From assembly GCA_035477215.1 (NCBI GenBank), contig DATIKU010000058.1, positions 62,001 to 126,000 on the forward strand: a stretch of 64,000 nt of DNA, read 5' to 3'. The translations under genes and the position numbers were made by a program. The notes under the pieces are model-generated. The model did not search any database. It was not told the DNA's origin and saw only the letters and a program-made list of their open reading frames with translations. This DNA is from Spirochaetota bacterium. Lineage in GTDB: Bacteria; Spirochaetota; UBA4802; UBA5368. Positions 53,144 to 63,496 of the stretch are shown here, one piece after another. Position 1 is the stretch's first letter, and each line of letters opens with the position of its first letter.

Positions 53144-54169
53144 ATGAAAAAATTAGCCTGTCTTCTCGTACCAGCTTCTATTGCAATTTTTCTATGCTTC
53201 GAAAACATAGACAATATTTGGAGCCAAAACCCCGAAAACGTCGGCATTTCGGATACCGCCCACAATAAATCGTCTTATAAATTCCCCAATTTTTACAGGG
53301 GTATCTATCTTACCGTTGATTCGGCCAGAAACATGGAAAAACTCTCCCGCCTGGTGGCCGCTTCGAAGGACGCACACATTAACGCCATGGTGCTCGATGT
53401 CCATACGTCCCGGTACGATACCTGCCAGGTCCCCCGTGAAAATGTCGAATTCTGCATCAAAAACGGCATACACCCGATTGCGCGAATAGTCGTCTTTCCT
53501 GATGGCCTTAAACGGTTTCCGGTCCCAGAAGCGGAATTACAGGCGCGGATTGCGCTTGCCGAGAAAGCGTGCAAGAATGGGTTCCGCGAAATACAGTTCG
53601 ATTATATACGATTTAACGATCATGGCACACTGCGTCATCTTACCCTCCAGCAAAAGTACGACTTTATAGAGGGCTTTCTCGCCCGGGCGCGGGCCCATGT
53701 TAAAAAGTACGATGCAAAAATTTCGGCTGATATTTTTGGCAGGATTCCATTGAACAATAATGATTCAATCGGCCAGCGGATGGAAGGACTCGACAAGGTG
53801 GTTGATATCATCTGCCCGATGGCATATCCATCCCATTACACGTGGTGCCAGAAACTAATGGCCGACCCCTACCACACGGTCTTCCTAACCTCCAAACGCG
53901 CAAAGGAAAGGGTTAAAAATGCCGAAATCGTGACCTACATACAGACATTCAAGATGAAGCTGGGCGCCTCCGGAATGTCGTACGATAAATACATCGAGGA
54001 GCAGATCAGAGCGGTCCATGACGCCGGAATAAAGGGCTACCTTATGTGGAACGCCCGCCAGGATTACATCGTTCCTCTTCAAGTGGTGAAAAATTATTAC
54101 CTCGCCTCACCGAAGATGATCACCGTCGCCGAGGACAAAAACGAAGGCGAGCGGCGATCATTCGATTAA
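53144..54169 (+). CDS. Putative glycoside hydrolase (DUF4015-type TIM barrel), secreted
   Basis: 341 residues. Signal peptide (about 1-28), then a barrel with FYRGIYLTVDSARN, INAMVLDVHTSRYDT, IHPIARIVVFPDG, GFREIQFDYIRFNDHGTLRH (the conserved FDYIRF segment), KISADIFGRIPLNN, VDIICPMAYPSHYTWC and IKGYLMWNARQDY. These match the DUF4015 putative glycosidase family; the substrate is unknown. Acidic candidates for catalysis are the Asp of FDYIRF and the Asp of ISADIFG. Start ATG 53144 with GGAG upstream. Confidence 0.85.
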   Translation: MKKLACLLVPASIAIFLCFENIDNIWSQNPENVGISDTAHNKSSYKFPNFYRGIYLTVDSARNMEKLSRLVAASKDAHINAMVLDVHTSRYDTCQVPRENVEFCIKNGIHPIARIVVFPDGLKRFPVPEAELQARIALAEKACKNGFREIQFDYIRFNDHGTLRHLTLQQKYDFIEGFLARARAHVKKYDAKISADIFGRIPLNNNDSIGQRMEGLDKVVDIICPMAYPSHYTWCQKLMADPYHTVFLTSKRAKERVKNAEIVTYIQTFKMKLGASGMSYDKYIEEQIRAVHDAGIKGYLMWNARQDYIVPLQVVKNYYLASPKMITVAEDKNEGERRSFD

Positions 54170-54188
54170 TCGGATCGAACTGGCGCGC

Positions 54189-54662
54189 TTATTCGTGTTC
54201 GTAATCTATCTCAAACGACGTCCTGTTCCGTAGGATGTCGTTTTTTAACGTGATAACCACAATACGTTTTTCCGGCAGGCCAAAATAGACAAAGTTCGGC
54301 CGGGGCTGATGAATATTATTCAGCTTGACGTACTTCTCGCTTTTTTCGTCGAGCGCCCATTTCTCCACAACCAGCAAATGACGGTTAGGCTGGATCCTGG
54401 ACTCGAAAGACTTGTCCTGGGATTCGAGACCGATCGTGGTTCTACCTATCTCAATTTTGTTAATGTAGATACGGTAGTATGAACGTCTATCATTTTCCGG
54501 ATTGGTAATGTTGGTATCATAACCAATGAATTTAAAGTTATACGTATCCGGTTGTTTGAACCTTCCATCGTCGGGCATGAGCGGGCCCGTCTGACACGAC
54601 AGTAGCGGGAAAAGAACCGTTGCCGCCAATAATGCAATTATTATCGTGTTTCGATAAATCAT
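54189..54662 (-). CDS. Predicted lipoprotein, unknown function
   Basis: 157 residues. Lipobox LFPLLSC (Cys about residue 23), then a compact beta domain with YRIYINKIEIGRTTIGLESQ, HLLVVEKWALDEKSEKYV and IVVITLKNDI. No family recognised. The start overlaps the stop of the PPC lipoprotein gene as ATGA, so the two are coupled. Confidence 0.7.
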   Translation of the reverse strand: MIYRNTIIIALLAATVLFPLLSCQTGPLMPDDGRFKQPDTYNFKFIGYDTNITNPENDRRSYYRIYINKIEIGRTTIGLESQDKSFESRIQPNRHLLVVEKWALDEKSEKYVKLNNIHQPRPNFVYFGLPEKRIVVITLKNDILRNRTSFEIDYEHE

Positions 54663-56218
54663 TTCGCCTCCGTCACAAGGAGAATATACGGTTCGTCGTA
54701 ATTCTCCTTAAGGGAATCGATTATTACAAAACCTTTCTGGTCGATCGTCTCCGTAAAACTCACGGATTGTGCGCCTCTTACTTCCTCGCTTTTTATGCTG
54801 TATCCGAACGGATCGGTTATCGAAATTCTCAATTCCGCGTTCGTAACCCCCTGCAGAGTAAAGCTTTTCCTGACCCTTCTTCCGTAATCGAGTGAATAGA
54901 AGTCCCGGTCCTTTTTCTTAGATGTAAATCCCTTTATTGATGAACGCGTAAAAGGAGTCGCCTGTTCCTTTCGGTCATTTGGCTCCGTTTCATATTCTTC
55001 GGCTCCCGCAAGGCGGACTACTTTCAGCGTATAGGCGCGCTCCGCGTCGAAGAAATTTTTTCTCGACTGAACCGCGACATAAAAATTACCAACAAGAAAA
55101 ACCGCCGGAATCACTTCTCTGTATCCCCCACCTCCGTTGTCGGCTTCGAAGAGCTTCGTCCCGTCTGATACAATGATTTCTGTCATCAAATCTATCGATT
55201 CCGGAGGGATGAGTTCTATCCTGTAAAGGCCTCGACCGTCTCCGTGATAGAGGAAAACATCCCGATCCCCGGCAGGAAAGATCCTTCCGCTGATTTCACC
55301 GGAGGTAATGGTATTTGCGCGCGCGGGTTCGCCGTTTGGCTCCATTTCCATACCCGACTCGAATTCACGGGCTCGTACGGTCAAACGGTATTCCTGGTCG
55401 TGGTTGGCCTCGAAATTTTTAGCCGCTACAAGGATAAAATACTCACCGGATTCGGTAATACCCATCTCCCTGATGCTTTCTCCCTCGTGGATACCACCGG
55501 TATCCGCAAGGCCGACCTGCTCCATCCTGGAATTATATATGCCTAATACGGAATTGATACGTTCGACACCGGTCAGGTCCACATCGAGCAGAACAGGTCT
55601 TTCCATTACGAGATCCATGTTTACCCTGTACCAATCTTCTTCTCTAAGGGGGCTTTCTCCCTGTACATTCAATCGGTTGTACGCCGGACTGAAGAATCCT
55701 TTTACTTCCCGGCCGGGAATCAGTTCGGAAGCATTCACGGGAGTATCGTTCGGTTCTCTCTCCTCGTCGCTCCAGGCCCTGGTTTTAACCTCGAGCCTGT
55801 AGATGCCTGTCGGGTCCGAAACGGGGATGTCCCTCTCTCCGTATCCTACGGAAATATAATATTCTCCCGCCTCGACAAAGAGGTTGCTCATTCTCTCCGG
55901 TGACGATTTCCTCATGTCATCGATGTGTTTTATCAGTACGGGTGACTCATCCCCTTTCCATATTTTCAGGGCATGGTTCACGCCTCTGACAGGCGAAAGG
56001 ATTACTTCGATAATCGCAGGGGAGCGCCCCTCAAAACGGTATACATCGATATCGTCACGTGTCGAAAGGACCCCTTGAATTGCCGAGTCAAGCTTAATCA
56101 TGCCGGCGTCGCCAAAGGAATCATTCGGTTCATTTTCAATTGTAATATTTTTTTTGCATGAAGAAAAAATAATCAGCAAAAAAAAGCACACCGCAAAATA
56201 AAGGCCGCGCGATATCAT
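54659..56218 (-). CDS. Multi-domain PPC-repeat lipoprotein
   Basis: 519 residues from ATG 56218 (MISRGLYFAVCFFLLIIFSS); upstream in-frame ATGs are less likely. Lipobox IIFSSC. Four repeats of a PPC-type beta domain, each opening with a Glu-Pro-Asn motif (EPNDSFGDA, EPNDTPVNA, EPNGEPARA, EPNDRKEQA) and containing D-x-Y/F segments such as DIDVYRFEG, EDWYRVNM, DRDVFLYHG and DRDFYSLDYG. PPC domains are extracellular and often sit beside proteases or adhesins; here no catalytic domain accompanies them. Confidence 0.82.
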   Translation of the reverse strand: MISRGLYFAVCFFLLIIFSSCKKNITIENEPNDSFGDAGMIKLDSAIQGVLSTRDDIDVYRFEGRSPAIIEVILSPVRGVNHALKIWKGDESPVLIKHIDDMRKSSPERMSNLFVEAGEYYISVGYGERDIPVSDPTGIYRLEVKTRAWSDEEREPNDTPVNASELIPGREVKGFFSPAYNRLNVQGESPLREEDWYRVNMDLVMERPVLLDVDLTGVERINSVLGIYNSRMEQVGLADTGGIHEGESIREMGITESGEYFILVAAKNFEANHDQEYRLTVRAREFESGMEMEPNGEPARANTITSGEISGRIFPAGDRDVFLYHGDGRGLYRIELIPPESIDLMTEIIVSDGTKLFEADNGGGGYREVIPAVFLVGNFYVAVQSRKNFFDAERAYTLKVVRLAGAEEYETEPNDRKEQATPFTRSSIKGFTSKKKDRDFYSLDYGRRVRKSFTLQGVTNAELRISITDPFGYSIKSEEVRGAQSVSFTETIDQKGFVIIDSLKENYDEPYILLVTEAK

Positions 56219-56417
56219 CAACAAATCACCATTTAAACCGATAATTCGATAATCATAATTTTTTCTTTCCATCTCAAGTCTGTATTTTATACAGAGACGG
56301 CACGAGGTAGTCAAGTAAATACTAAAATTCTAATTGAAAAAATTATGTTTCTATCGAATCCATGTCATGCTAAACGTGCCGGTGCGGAAGCACCACTCGA
56401 ACATGGAGGTCTTCAAA

Positions 56418-56738
56418 ATGAAATTCAGCACCAAACTCAAATTGACAGGTGCCGTTTTAACCACGCTTGCTATCGTGGCGGGCTATTTTTACTTCAGGTA
56501 TTATTTTACCTATACGCAAAAGAACATCGTTCAAAAGAGACTGGAAACGATAACCGGACAGAATCTTACCGTCACGGTTTTCGGATACGACGGAAGGATT
56601 ATCAAACGATGGACAAATGTTAAAAAAATAACCTCCGGAGCCGGCGAGCGGAACCTTACCTACACCTATTTTTTTACCTCTGAAAATAAGTATGTTCATC
56701 TACCGAATTCCATCTGGTACATAGCCGAAGAGGAATGA
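56418..56738 (+). CDS. Small single-pass membrane-anchored protein
   Basis: 106 residues from ATG 56418, chosen for GGAGG in front. One N-terminal membrane helix (about 8-28) and a short beta-rich extracytoplasmic part (LTVTVFGYDGRIIKRWTNVK, YTYFFTSENKYVHLPNSIWY). No family recognised. Stop lies 3 nt before the recG start, so they share a transcript. Confidence 0.6.
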   Translation: MKFSTKLKLTGAVLTTLAIVAGYFYFRYYFTYTQKNIVQKRLETITGQNLTVTVFGYDGRIIKRWTNVKKITSGAGERNLTYTYFFTSENKYVHLPNSIWYIAEEE

Positions 56739-56741
56739 CCG

Positions 56742-58844
56742 TTGCGGACGCACATTCAGTATATCAAGGGCATCGGCCCCAAAAAAGCCGAAATTCTGAA
56801 GGCCGAAGCGGGAATTGAAACAGTAGAGGATTTGCTTTACTACGGTCCGCGCCGATATCTTGACCGTTCATCATTTAAATCGATAACCGACTGTTTTGCG
56901 GGAGAAATGGTTACCGTTACCGGCACCATACAGAAACTCGCGATATCAGGAAGGCGCAGGCGTTTTCTCGAAGTTACCATCGATGACGGCTCCGACAGCC
57001 TTTCAGGTGTTTTTTTTGCCGGCATTCAGTATTTCCAGAAAATTTTCGTTCCCGGCTCCTCGGTCATTTTTTCGGGCAAAATAGAGGTATTCAGGGGAAA
57101 GCAAATCGTTCATCCCGAATTCGATTTTTTCGATGAGGACTCGCGGATCAAATCCATTCACGCCGGCAGGGTCATTCCGCTATACCGTTCCACGGAGAAG
57201 CTTAAAGCACTTGGATTCGATTCCCGCGGATTCAGAAGGGCGATACGTACTGCAATAGACGAATACCTGGATAAAATAACGGATCCTGTTGACGGCAAAA
57301 TCCTAAGCAGGCTCAACCTGCCCTCTCTGCGGGCGGCGATTATGGCCGTTCATTTCCCCGAAACCATGGAAGAGGCGGAACAGGCACGCCGCCGTCTCGC
57401 GTTCAACGAGCTGTTCTTCATGCAGGTCTATCTCGCAGTGTCCAGAAAATATCTTCAACTGGTGGTTTCACACGGAAAAGACCGTATCGAATCTCAATTG
57501 CCCGAATCATTCATCCGTTCACTCCCCTTCTCTCTTACCGAAGACCAGATCAGTGCGATATCCGAGATTCAATCCGATCTCGAGCGACCATTTCCCATGA
57601 ATCGGCTGCTTCAGGGGGACGTCGGATCGGGAAAGACGGTCGTATCGATGGCTGCGGCCCTGATTGTTGCGGGCAGAAACGAACAGACCGCGATAATGGC
57701 GCCAACCGAGATACTCGCGTCGCAGCATTATGTTAGTTTTAAAAATTTATTGCCAAAATCACCGGTGATCGACCTTCTAACCGGCAACATGCAAAAGAAA
57801 GAGAAAACTGCGGTATTGCAGCGCACCGAATCAGGCGAAAACTCCATAATCATCGGAACCCATGCGCTGATCGAAAGCGGGGTTTGTTTTAAAAAGCTTA
57901 GGCTCATCATTATCGATGAGCAACATCGTTTCGGTGTTCGCCAGCGTGCGCTGCTCAGGGAAAAGGGCGAGAATCCGGACCTCCTTATCATGACCGCCAC
58001 GCCGATCCCCAGATCACTTGCGCTGACGCTTTACGGCGACCTCGATGTAACTTCTATACGACAAAAACCGCTGAACAGGCAGACCATAAAAACTATTGCG
58101 TTACCCGAATCACGGATTGGCGGAGTCTATAAATCCGTTGATAAATACATCAATGAAGGCCGCCAGGCTTATTTCGTTTATCCCATTATCGAAGAATCAC
58201 AAAAAGTGGACCTCAAATCGGCGATTAACGCATTCGAGTCTCTTAAAAACGATATTTTCCCTCATCGCAGAGTTGAACTGCTGCATGGCAGATTGCCTTC
58301 ACAGGAAAAGGACGAAATAATGCAGCGTTTCAAAAATGGTGAAATCGATATACTAATTTCCACCACGGTTATTGAGGTGGGAATCGATGTTGCAAATGCC
58401 ACCATAATCGTCGTTCAACACTCCGAACGATTCGGGCTTTCGCAGCTTCATCAGTTGCGCGGCAGGGTGGGACGAAGTGATTTACAGTCTTTCTGCGTTT
58501 TCATATATCCTGACGATATCGGGGTTGAGGCACGCACAAGAATTGATACTGTTGCGGCGACCGACGACGGATTCATGATCGCGGAGGCGGATTTAACGAT
58601 GCGTGGTTCCGGGCGGATAATCGGTTTCCAACAGCACGGCCACGATGCGGGTTTCGAATTTACCGATCTGTCCGCCGACCTTGATATTATCGGCATTGCC
58701 CGTGAAGAAGCGATAGCCCTGGTGAACGGGATAGCCGAACCGAAATCGGTCCTTGAATCTCTGAAGGCGGGAAGTCCTTACGGCGGGCAGATTGCTCAAT
58801 TAAGCAGTTTAAGAACACGAAAAGTACTTTCATTGCTTTCATGA
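56742..58844 (+). CDS. recG: ATP-dependent DNA helicase RecG
   Basis: 700 residues from a TTG start at 56742. Wedge/OB domain (about 1-250; YIKGIGPKKAEILK, LLYYGPRRYLDRS), helicase motifs GDVGSGKTVV (about 292-301), DEQHRFGV, MTATPIPRSLALTLYGDLD, TTVIEVGIDVANA and the C-terminal QLRGRVGRSDLQSFC. Remodels stalled replication forks and Holliday junctions. Length is normal. Its last bases overlap the convergent SEC-C gene by 6 nt. Confidence 0.97.
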   Translation: MRTHIQYIKGIGPKKAEILKAEAGIETVEDLLYYGPRRYLDRSSFKSITDCFAGEMVTVTGTIQKLAISGRRRRFLEVTIDDGSDSLSGVFFAGIQYFQKIFVPGSSVIFSGKIEVFRGKQIVHPEFDFFDEDSRIKSIHAGRVIPLYRSTEKLKALGFDSRGFRRAIRTAIDEYLDKITDPVDGKILSRLNLPSLRAAIMAVHFPETMEEAEQARRRLAFNELFFMQVYLAVSRKYLQLVVSHGKDRIESQLPESFIRSLPFSLTEDQISAISEIQSDLERPFPMNRLLQGDVGSGKTVVSMAAALIVAGRNEQTAIMAPTEILASQHYVSFKNLLPKSPVIDLLTGNMQKKEKTAVLQRTESGENSIIIGTHALIESGVCFKKLRLIIIDEQHRFGVRQRALLREKGENPDLLIMTATPIPRSLALTLYGDLDVTSIRQKPLNRQTIKTIALPESRIGGVYKSVDKYINEGRQAYFVYPIIEESQKVDLKSAINAFESLKNDIFPHRRVELLHGRLPSQEKDEIMQRFKNGEIDILISTTVIEVGIDVANATIIVVQHSERFGLSQLHQLRGRVGRSDLQSFCVFIYPDDIGVEARTRIDTVAATDDGFMIAEADLTMRGSGRIIGFQQHGHDAGFEFTDLSADLDIIGIAREEAIALVNGIAEPKSVLESLKAGSPYGGQIAQLSSLRTRKVLSLLS

Positions 58845-59576
58845 CCCGCAGCAGTTTTTATATTTTTTACCGCTCCCACAGGGACATGAATCATTACGTC
58901 GTAACGGTTGCCCGAGCCTCTCCTCTATTTCGACGATTATCGCCTTGTTTTTAATCAGCTTGAGCTTCTCGTTTTTCATCATATTTTTTATGGTCACCAT
59001 TGTGCTCCACATCACCGAAGTGAAACTCTCAAGCTTTTTTATAAAGCCATCCATGTCGGAAAACTCTTCTTCCGTCCACTTCTCACGCATGCTGTTTTCA
59101 AGGGCCCTCAGGAGTTCGATGTTCGCCATAAAGATCGCGTACACCTTCCGTATCTTTTCGTTTTCAATACGTACATTATACCCCCCCAGGTGAAGCCGCT
59201 TGAGAAATTCTTCACCCGCCTCCAGTTGCCTGCGAACGAATGAAATACAAGAATCCCGTCCGGTTGTTTCGCTTGAAAACCGTATATGTTCTGATTTTGG
59301 AAAATCGGCGCTGCCATACAGGTGATACCATAGTCCCTCGATGGCTGAGGCTGAATAATCGGACGGGGCGCTGCATGCTTCGCTATGAATAAAATCGATT
59401 ACCGCCGCCGGCCCGGTCTGGTGCAGGGAGCATTGAACGCCCAGAATACACGCCTTTATGCGATCAATTGTTCCAGGATACGAATCCTTTCTCAATAGGC
59501 CCAATAATTCGTCGTCACCGATATATTTTTTTACGGCGAGTGTTTTCATCCTGGGCGCCATCCGATTTTCAAACAT
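58839..59576 (-). CDS. SEC-C motif protein of unknown function
   Basis: 245 residues if ATG 59576 is used; ATG 59549 (MKTLAVKKYIGDDELL) is an equally good start. A mostly helical body is followed by a C-terminal SEC-C zinc motif (NDSCPCGSGKKYKNCC). The motif is shared with SecA tails and several nucleic-acid-linked proteins, so the role cannot be set. It lies 91 nt downstream of the large unknown gene and may be cotranscribed with ftsH. Confidence 0.8.
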   Translation of the reverse strand: MFENRMAPRMKTLAVKKYIGDDELLGLLRKDSYPGTIDRIKACILGVQCSLHQTGPAAVIDFIHSEACSAPSDYSASAIEGLWYHLYGSADFPKSEHIRFSSETTGRDSCISFVRRQLEAGEEFLKRLHLGGYNVRIENEKIRKVYAIFMANIELLRALENSMREKWTEEEFSDMDGFIKKLESFTSVMWSTMVTIKNMMKNEKLKLIKNKAIIVEIEERLGQPLRRNDSCPCGSGKKYKNCCGS

Positions 59577-59666
59577 GCATGATACTAATGATCATTCCGG
59601 TTATTATGCATACGAAAGGCCGGTATTTTCTCAGTGCCTTAAGGGAAGACGCGCCACCGTCATTTT

Positions 59667-61373
59667 CTATAACGGCTGCTTGAAAACACTCTTTTCGATA
59701 AATCTGTTATATACCGGTATACACGCGGCTCCGAACCATTGATTCCATTTGCTTTTAAAGAATTCCTGTTTATTGAATTGCTGGTTGTCACTGAGCCTCA
59801 ATTTAATAATCATTTCTTCAAGCTGACGTTCGTTATTGGCAAGTTCTGTGTTGTATTTCATTATTACCGTTCGGCGAATCTCGTCGAAATACTGAACTTT
59901 ATCAAAATCTATGTTAAGGGTGTTGATATTGGCCTCGTGCCAATTGAGTATTTTCTCCTTTATGTATTCTGCTGGAATATATCTTACAACTTTATTTGCC
60001 GGCAGGTATTTAAAGCAGAGGCCGATTCTCTCAACCTGGAGGAAAGAGGTTAAAACCTTGTGGAGGGTCGCAGGGCCCAGGTGATATATGAAAAGATTTC
60101 GCGCATCATCCTCGAATCCGAAAAAATTACACAGCACCTGCACCTGAGTTATCAGCGTCTTATAGATAAACCCTTCATACTCTTCTTCAATGCTCTTGGA
60201 GGTGTCGCTCATAAATCGTATCATCGCCCTTTTTACCGCGCCTTCCTGCGCTGTACTGTTTTCGGGTTCACTCGAATAATAGAATGAACTCGCGAGATCA
60301 TTATAATCTTTTACAAGTTTTTCCCGGTAGAGCCTCAGGATATACGGTTCGCGGGTATTCCACGTATTCGTTCCTTTAACCGTAAACCTTCCAATAATTT
60401 CTTCATCACTGTCATTACGTGAAAGAGGGTATACGTGGACCTCCCCGGCCGGGGCTGGTGCGGTTTTTTCATCCTTGTATTCCCTGTTTCGTATGGCTGT
60501 AGAGTTCGCTCCTGTATTGTCATTGGCGTCAATATCCAAGATGTCGTCGGGTTCAATTCCCGAGTTTGAACCACCGGGGAGGTATGCGGTCAGGTTGAAA
60601 AGCGCGTCATACTTGTATGACATTGATTGATGGTAGATGGTCTTATTAACAATATCGCGCTCTGTGACATTGAAGTCTTTCACCGGCATGGATAGGAAAT
60701 CGGCGATGCGGCGAAGTAATTTATCGGTGACGTCGCAAAAACCCAACGCGGCTTCCAATTGAGCGTTTAGCTCGGAATAAAACTCTTTCCCGTTATCGGC
60801 GTTATTTATAACACCGATTCTCTTTGACAACTCGCTCCATTCTTTGCGTGTTTTGCCGTTGAATTCCCTTAATCGTAAAAAAAGCTCTTTCAGCGCCAGA
60901 AAATCGACCTTGTTCTCATCTTCAAAGCCCTCGAAAAAAAGCGGATAATCTTTTCGTGCATTTTTAGCGAGTGAGTCAATCGAAAGAGGTGTCGCGTACT
61001 CCCCATGCAGTCTTTCAATATTCTCTATAAAACCAATTAAGGTGTACTTATATTTCTGTATGATCTGAAGCACGTTATCGTGAACGTCATAATCGGACAG
61101 CAGTCTGCGGAATTGGGCCGTTCTCAATGTATGCGTGCTGACGGCCTGGGCCACCCCCTTGGCGTAATCGAGGATATCGTCATCGACCTTGATGCTTTTA
61201 ATTCTCTCTATAAAGCCTTCTTCATTATTGAGTCCTTCTCCCGAACCTTCCGAAGTGACATCCGGTTTACGCGCCACACGTTGTTTGAAGCGAAGCGCAT
61301 CCTCCCTGGTTCCTGAATAATCCACACCGCTTTCCACATCGGAAAGCAGCCTGTCAAGATCATCGTCGATCAC
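59667..61373 (-). CDS. Large unknown helical protein next to ftsH
   Basis: 568 residues, no signal peptide, no clear membrane helix. A charged N-terminus (about 1-50), helical stretches (about 65-250), an acidic low-complexity linker (about 285-320; DDILDIDANDNTG) and a helical C-terminal half. I recognise no domain. The moderate AT content and position directly downstream of ftsH suggest it belongs to the tilS-ftsH transcript. It begins 20 nt after the ftsH stop. Confidence 0.7.
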   Translation of the reverse strand: MIDDDLDRLLSDVESGVDYSGTREDALRFKQRVARKPDVTSEGSGEGLNNEEGFIERIKSIKVDDDILDYAKGVAQAVSTHTLRTAQFRRLLSDYDVHDNVLQIIQKYKYTLIGFIENIERLHGEYATPLSIDSLAKNARKDYPLFFEGFEDENKVDFLALKELFLRLREFNGKTRKEWSELSKRIGVINNADNGKEFYSELNAQLEAALGFCDVTDKLLRRIADFLSMPVKDFNVTERDIVNKTIYHQSMSYKYDALFNLTAYLPGGSNSGIEPDDILDIDANDNTGANSTAIRNREYKDEKTAPAPAGEVHVYPLSRNDSDEEIIGRFTVKGTNTWNTREPYILRLYREKLVKDYNDLASSFYYSSEPENSTAQEGAVKRAMIRFMSDTSKSIEEEYEGFIYKTLITQVQVLCNFFGFEDDARNLFIYHLGPATLHKVLTSFLQVERIGLCFKYLPANKVVRYIPAEYIKEKILNWHEANINTLNIDFDKVQYFDEIRRTVIMKYNTELANNERQLEEMIIKLRLSDNQQFNKQEFFKSKWNQWFGAACIPVYNRFIEKSVFKQPL

Positions 61374-61393
61374 TGAGTGCCCTCGTAAACACT

Positions 61394-63307
61394 TTATGAT
61401 TTGGCCGGCTCAAGTATGCTTCCGTCGGGCTTGACGTTTCCGACGGCCTTCTCCTTTTCGATTGGGGTGTTCGTCCTTTGTGCCGTGTTATTCAACATTG
61501 GCGGAAGATCCTCTCCGCGCATTATAATGAGGACTTCTTCGGCGTTAAGTGTTTCCCTTTCAACAAGGTACTGTGCGATTTTTTCGAATTTTAATTTGTT
61601 TGCCGCAATCAGCTTTTTTGCTCTCTTTTCGCAACTCGAGAGTATTGATTTCACCTCATCATCTATCTTCTTGGCGGTCGATTCACTGTAATCGCGGTGC
61701 TGGGCGATCTCCCTGCCAAGGAAAATCTGTTCGGTTTTTTTGCCGAAAGTGATCGGCCCTATTCTTTTACTCATGCCCCATTCGCACACCATCCGACGCG
61801 CGATGTCGGTCGCCCTTTCGAGGTCATTTCCGGATCCGGTTGTCACATCTTTAAACTTCAGTGTCTCGGCAACATGACCTCCGAAGAGAATCGTTATCTG
61901 GTTGAGCCAGAAATTTCGCGAATGCAGATGCTTCTCCTCTTTTGGCAATTGCATAGTAAGGCCAAGCGCCCTTCCCCTTGGTATCACCGTGACTTTATGT
62001 ATCGGGTCGGAGCCGGTAAGAAGACCGAGAAGCGCATGACCGGATTCGTGATAGGCGATAATCTCCTTTTCATCGGTGGAAATGAGCATTGAACGACGCT
62101 CGGGTCCCATGAGAACTTTGTCTTTGGCGTCTTCCATATCGCTCATCGATACTCGTTTCTTGCCCCTGCGGGCCGCAAGAAGCGCTCCCTCGTTAACCAG
62201 ATTGGCGAGGTCCGCGCCGGTGAATCCGGGCGTTCCCCTCGCGATCACTTTGAGGTCGACTTCGCGCGAAAGGGGTATTTTCCGTGAATGAACTGCGAGT
62301 ATTTTTTCGCGTCCCTTTATGTCCGGTGTATCGACAATAACCTGCCGGTCGAAACGTCCGGGACGAAGCAGCGCCGGATCCAGAACGTCGGGCCTGTTGG
62401 TAGCCGCCACGATTATAACGCCTTCGTTTGTTTCGAAGCCGTCCATTTCCACAAGAAGCTGGTTTAAAGTCTGCTCCCGTTCATCGTGTCCGCCGCCGAG
62501 ACCCGCCCCCCTTAACCTGCCCACTGCGTCTATCTCGTCTATGAATACAATGCACGGGGCGCTTTTCTTGCCCTGTTCGAACAGGTCGCGCACGCGCGAT
62601 GCGCCGACACCGACGAACATCTCCACGAAGTCGGAACCGCTGATGGAGAAAAAGGGCACTCCGGCTTCGCCGGCGATCGCCCTGGCAAGCAGGGTTTTAC
62701 CGGTCCCGGGAGGGCCCATAAGGAGAACGCCTTTGGGTATTTTCGCACCGATATCGGAAAACTTTTTCGGCTCTTTCAGAAAATCAATTATTTCTCCAAG
62801 CTCCTCTTTCGCCTCGTCAACACCGGCGACATCGGCAAAGGTGACCTTGTTTCGAGTTTCCGGGTTTAACTTGGCCTTGCTCTTGCCGAACGACATGGCC
62901 TTGTTGCCGGTTGATTGTATCTGTCGTATCATGAAAAACCAGATAAGCCCGAAAAAGAAAAGCCATGGTAGAAAATTCAGAATGCCCTTGAGGAACAGGT
63001 TATCATCCGCCTCTTCGCCCTTTACTTCCACTTTGGACGCAATAAGGTTCTTCACCAAATCCGGATCATCGTATGGAATGATCGTCTCGAAAATGAACGC
63101 CTTGTCCCCTTTTGTGTAGGTCCCCGAAATCTTCTTGCCGTTAATGATGGAAACGGCTTTCACCTTCTGTTCAGAAACCTTCCTTAGAAAATCGCTGTAC
63201 TGGAGCGACTCGACCTTCGGTTTTGTCGTATCGTTCATTTTAAATATCGCGATCGCCAGAACCACTATTAAAAGTAAAAGCGCGATCTGTTTGCCTGTCC
63301 TGTTCAT
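61394..63307 (-). CDS. ftsH: Membrane AAA+ protease FtsH
   Basis: 637 residues. Two N-terminal membrane helices (about 6-26 and 112-130) around a periplasmic FtsH_ext domain, AAA module with GPPGTGKT (about 197-204), Walker [13 protein letters not shown] and the SRH region [20 protein letters not shown], then the M41 peptidase with zinc motif HESGH (about 417-421) and downstream Glu/Asp. Degrades misfolded membrane proteins and regulators. Adjacent to tilS, the common tilS-ftsH order. Confidence 0.97.
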   Translation of the reverse strand: MNRTGKQIALLLLIVVLAIAIFKMNDTTKPKVESLQYSDFLRKVSEQKVKAVSIINGKKISGTYTKGDKAFIFETIIPYDDPDLVKNLIASKVEVKGEEADDNLFLKGILNFLPWLFFFGLIWFFMIRQIQSTGNKAMSFGKSKAKLNPETRNKVTFADVAGVDEAKEELGEIIDFLKEPKKFSDIGAKIPKGVLLMGPPGTGKTLLARAIAGEAGVPFFSISGSDFVEMFVGVGASRVRDLFEQGKKSAPCIVFIDEIDAVGRLRGAGLGGGHDEREQTLNQLLVEMDGFETNEGVIIVAATNRPDVLDPALLRPGRFDRQVIVDTPDIKGREKILAVHSRKIPLSREVDLKVIARGTPGFTGADLANLVNEGALLAARRGKKRVSMSDMEDAKDKVLMGPERRSMLISTDEKEIIAYHESGHALLGLLTGSDPIHKVTVIPRGRALGLTMQLPKEEKHLHSRNFWLNQITILFGGHVAETLKFKDVTTGSGNDLERATDIARRMVCEWGMSKRIGPITFGKKTEQIFLGREIAQHRDYSESTAKKIDDEVKSILSSCEKRAKKLIAANKLKFEKIAQYLVERETLNAEEVLIIMRGEDLPPMLNNTAQRTNTPIEKEKAVGNVKPDGSILEPAKS

Positions 63308-63496
63308 CTGCCACTCCTGATCATGATCGACCGGATGATTAAAGTCATTTTACGCTATCCAAACCCTGGAGATTGTTTCCCCGCCTCCGCATGGGCGCAC
63401 TTGCATTAATCCTGGTATTGTAAACGTCTCTAATTATTCCAACGGGCCGGACTTGAAGCATCATTGGCCGGAGCATCCCGGCGGCACAGGTGCCGT

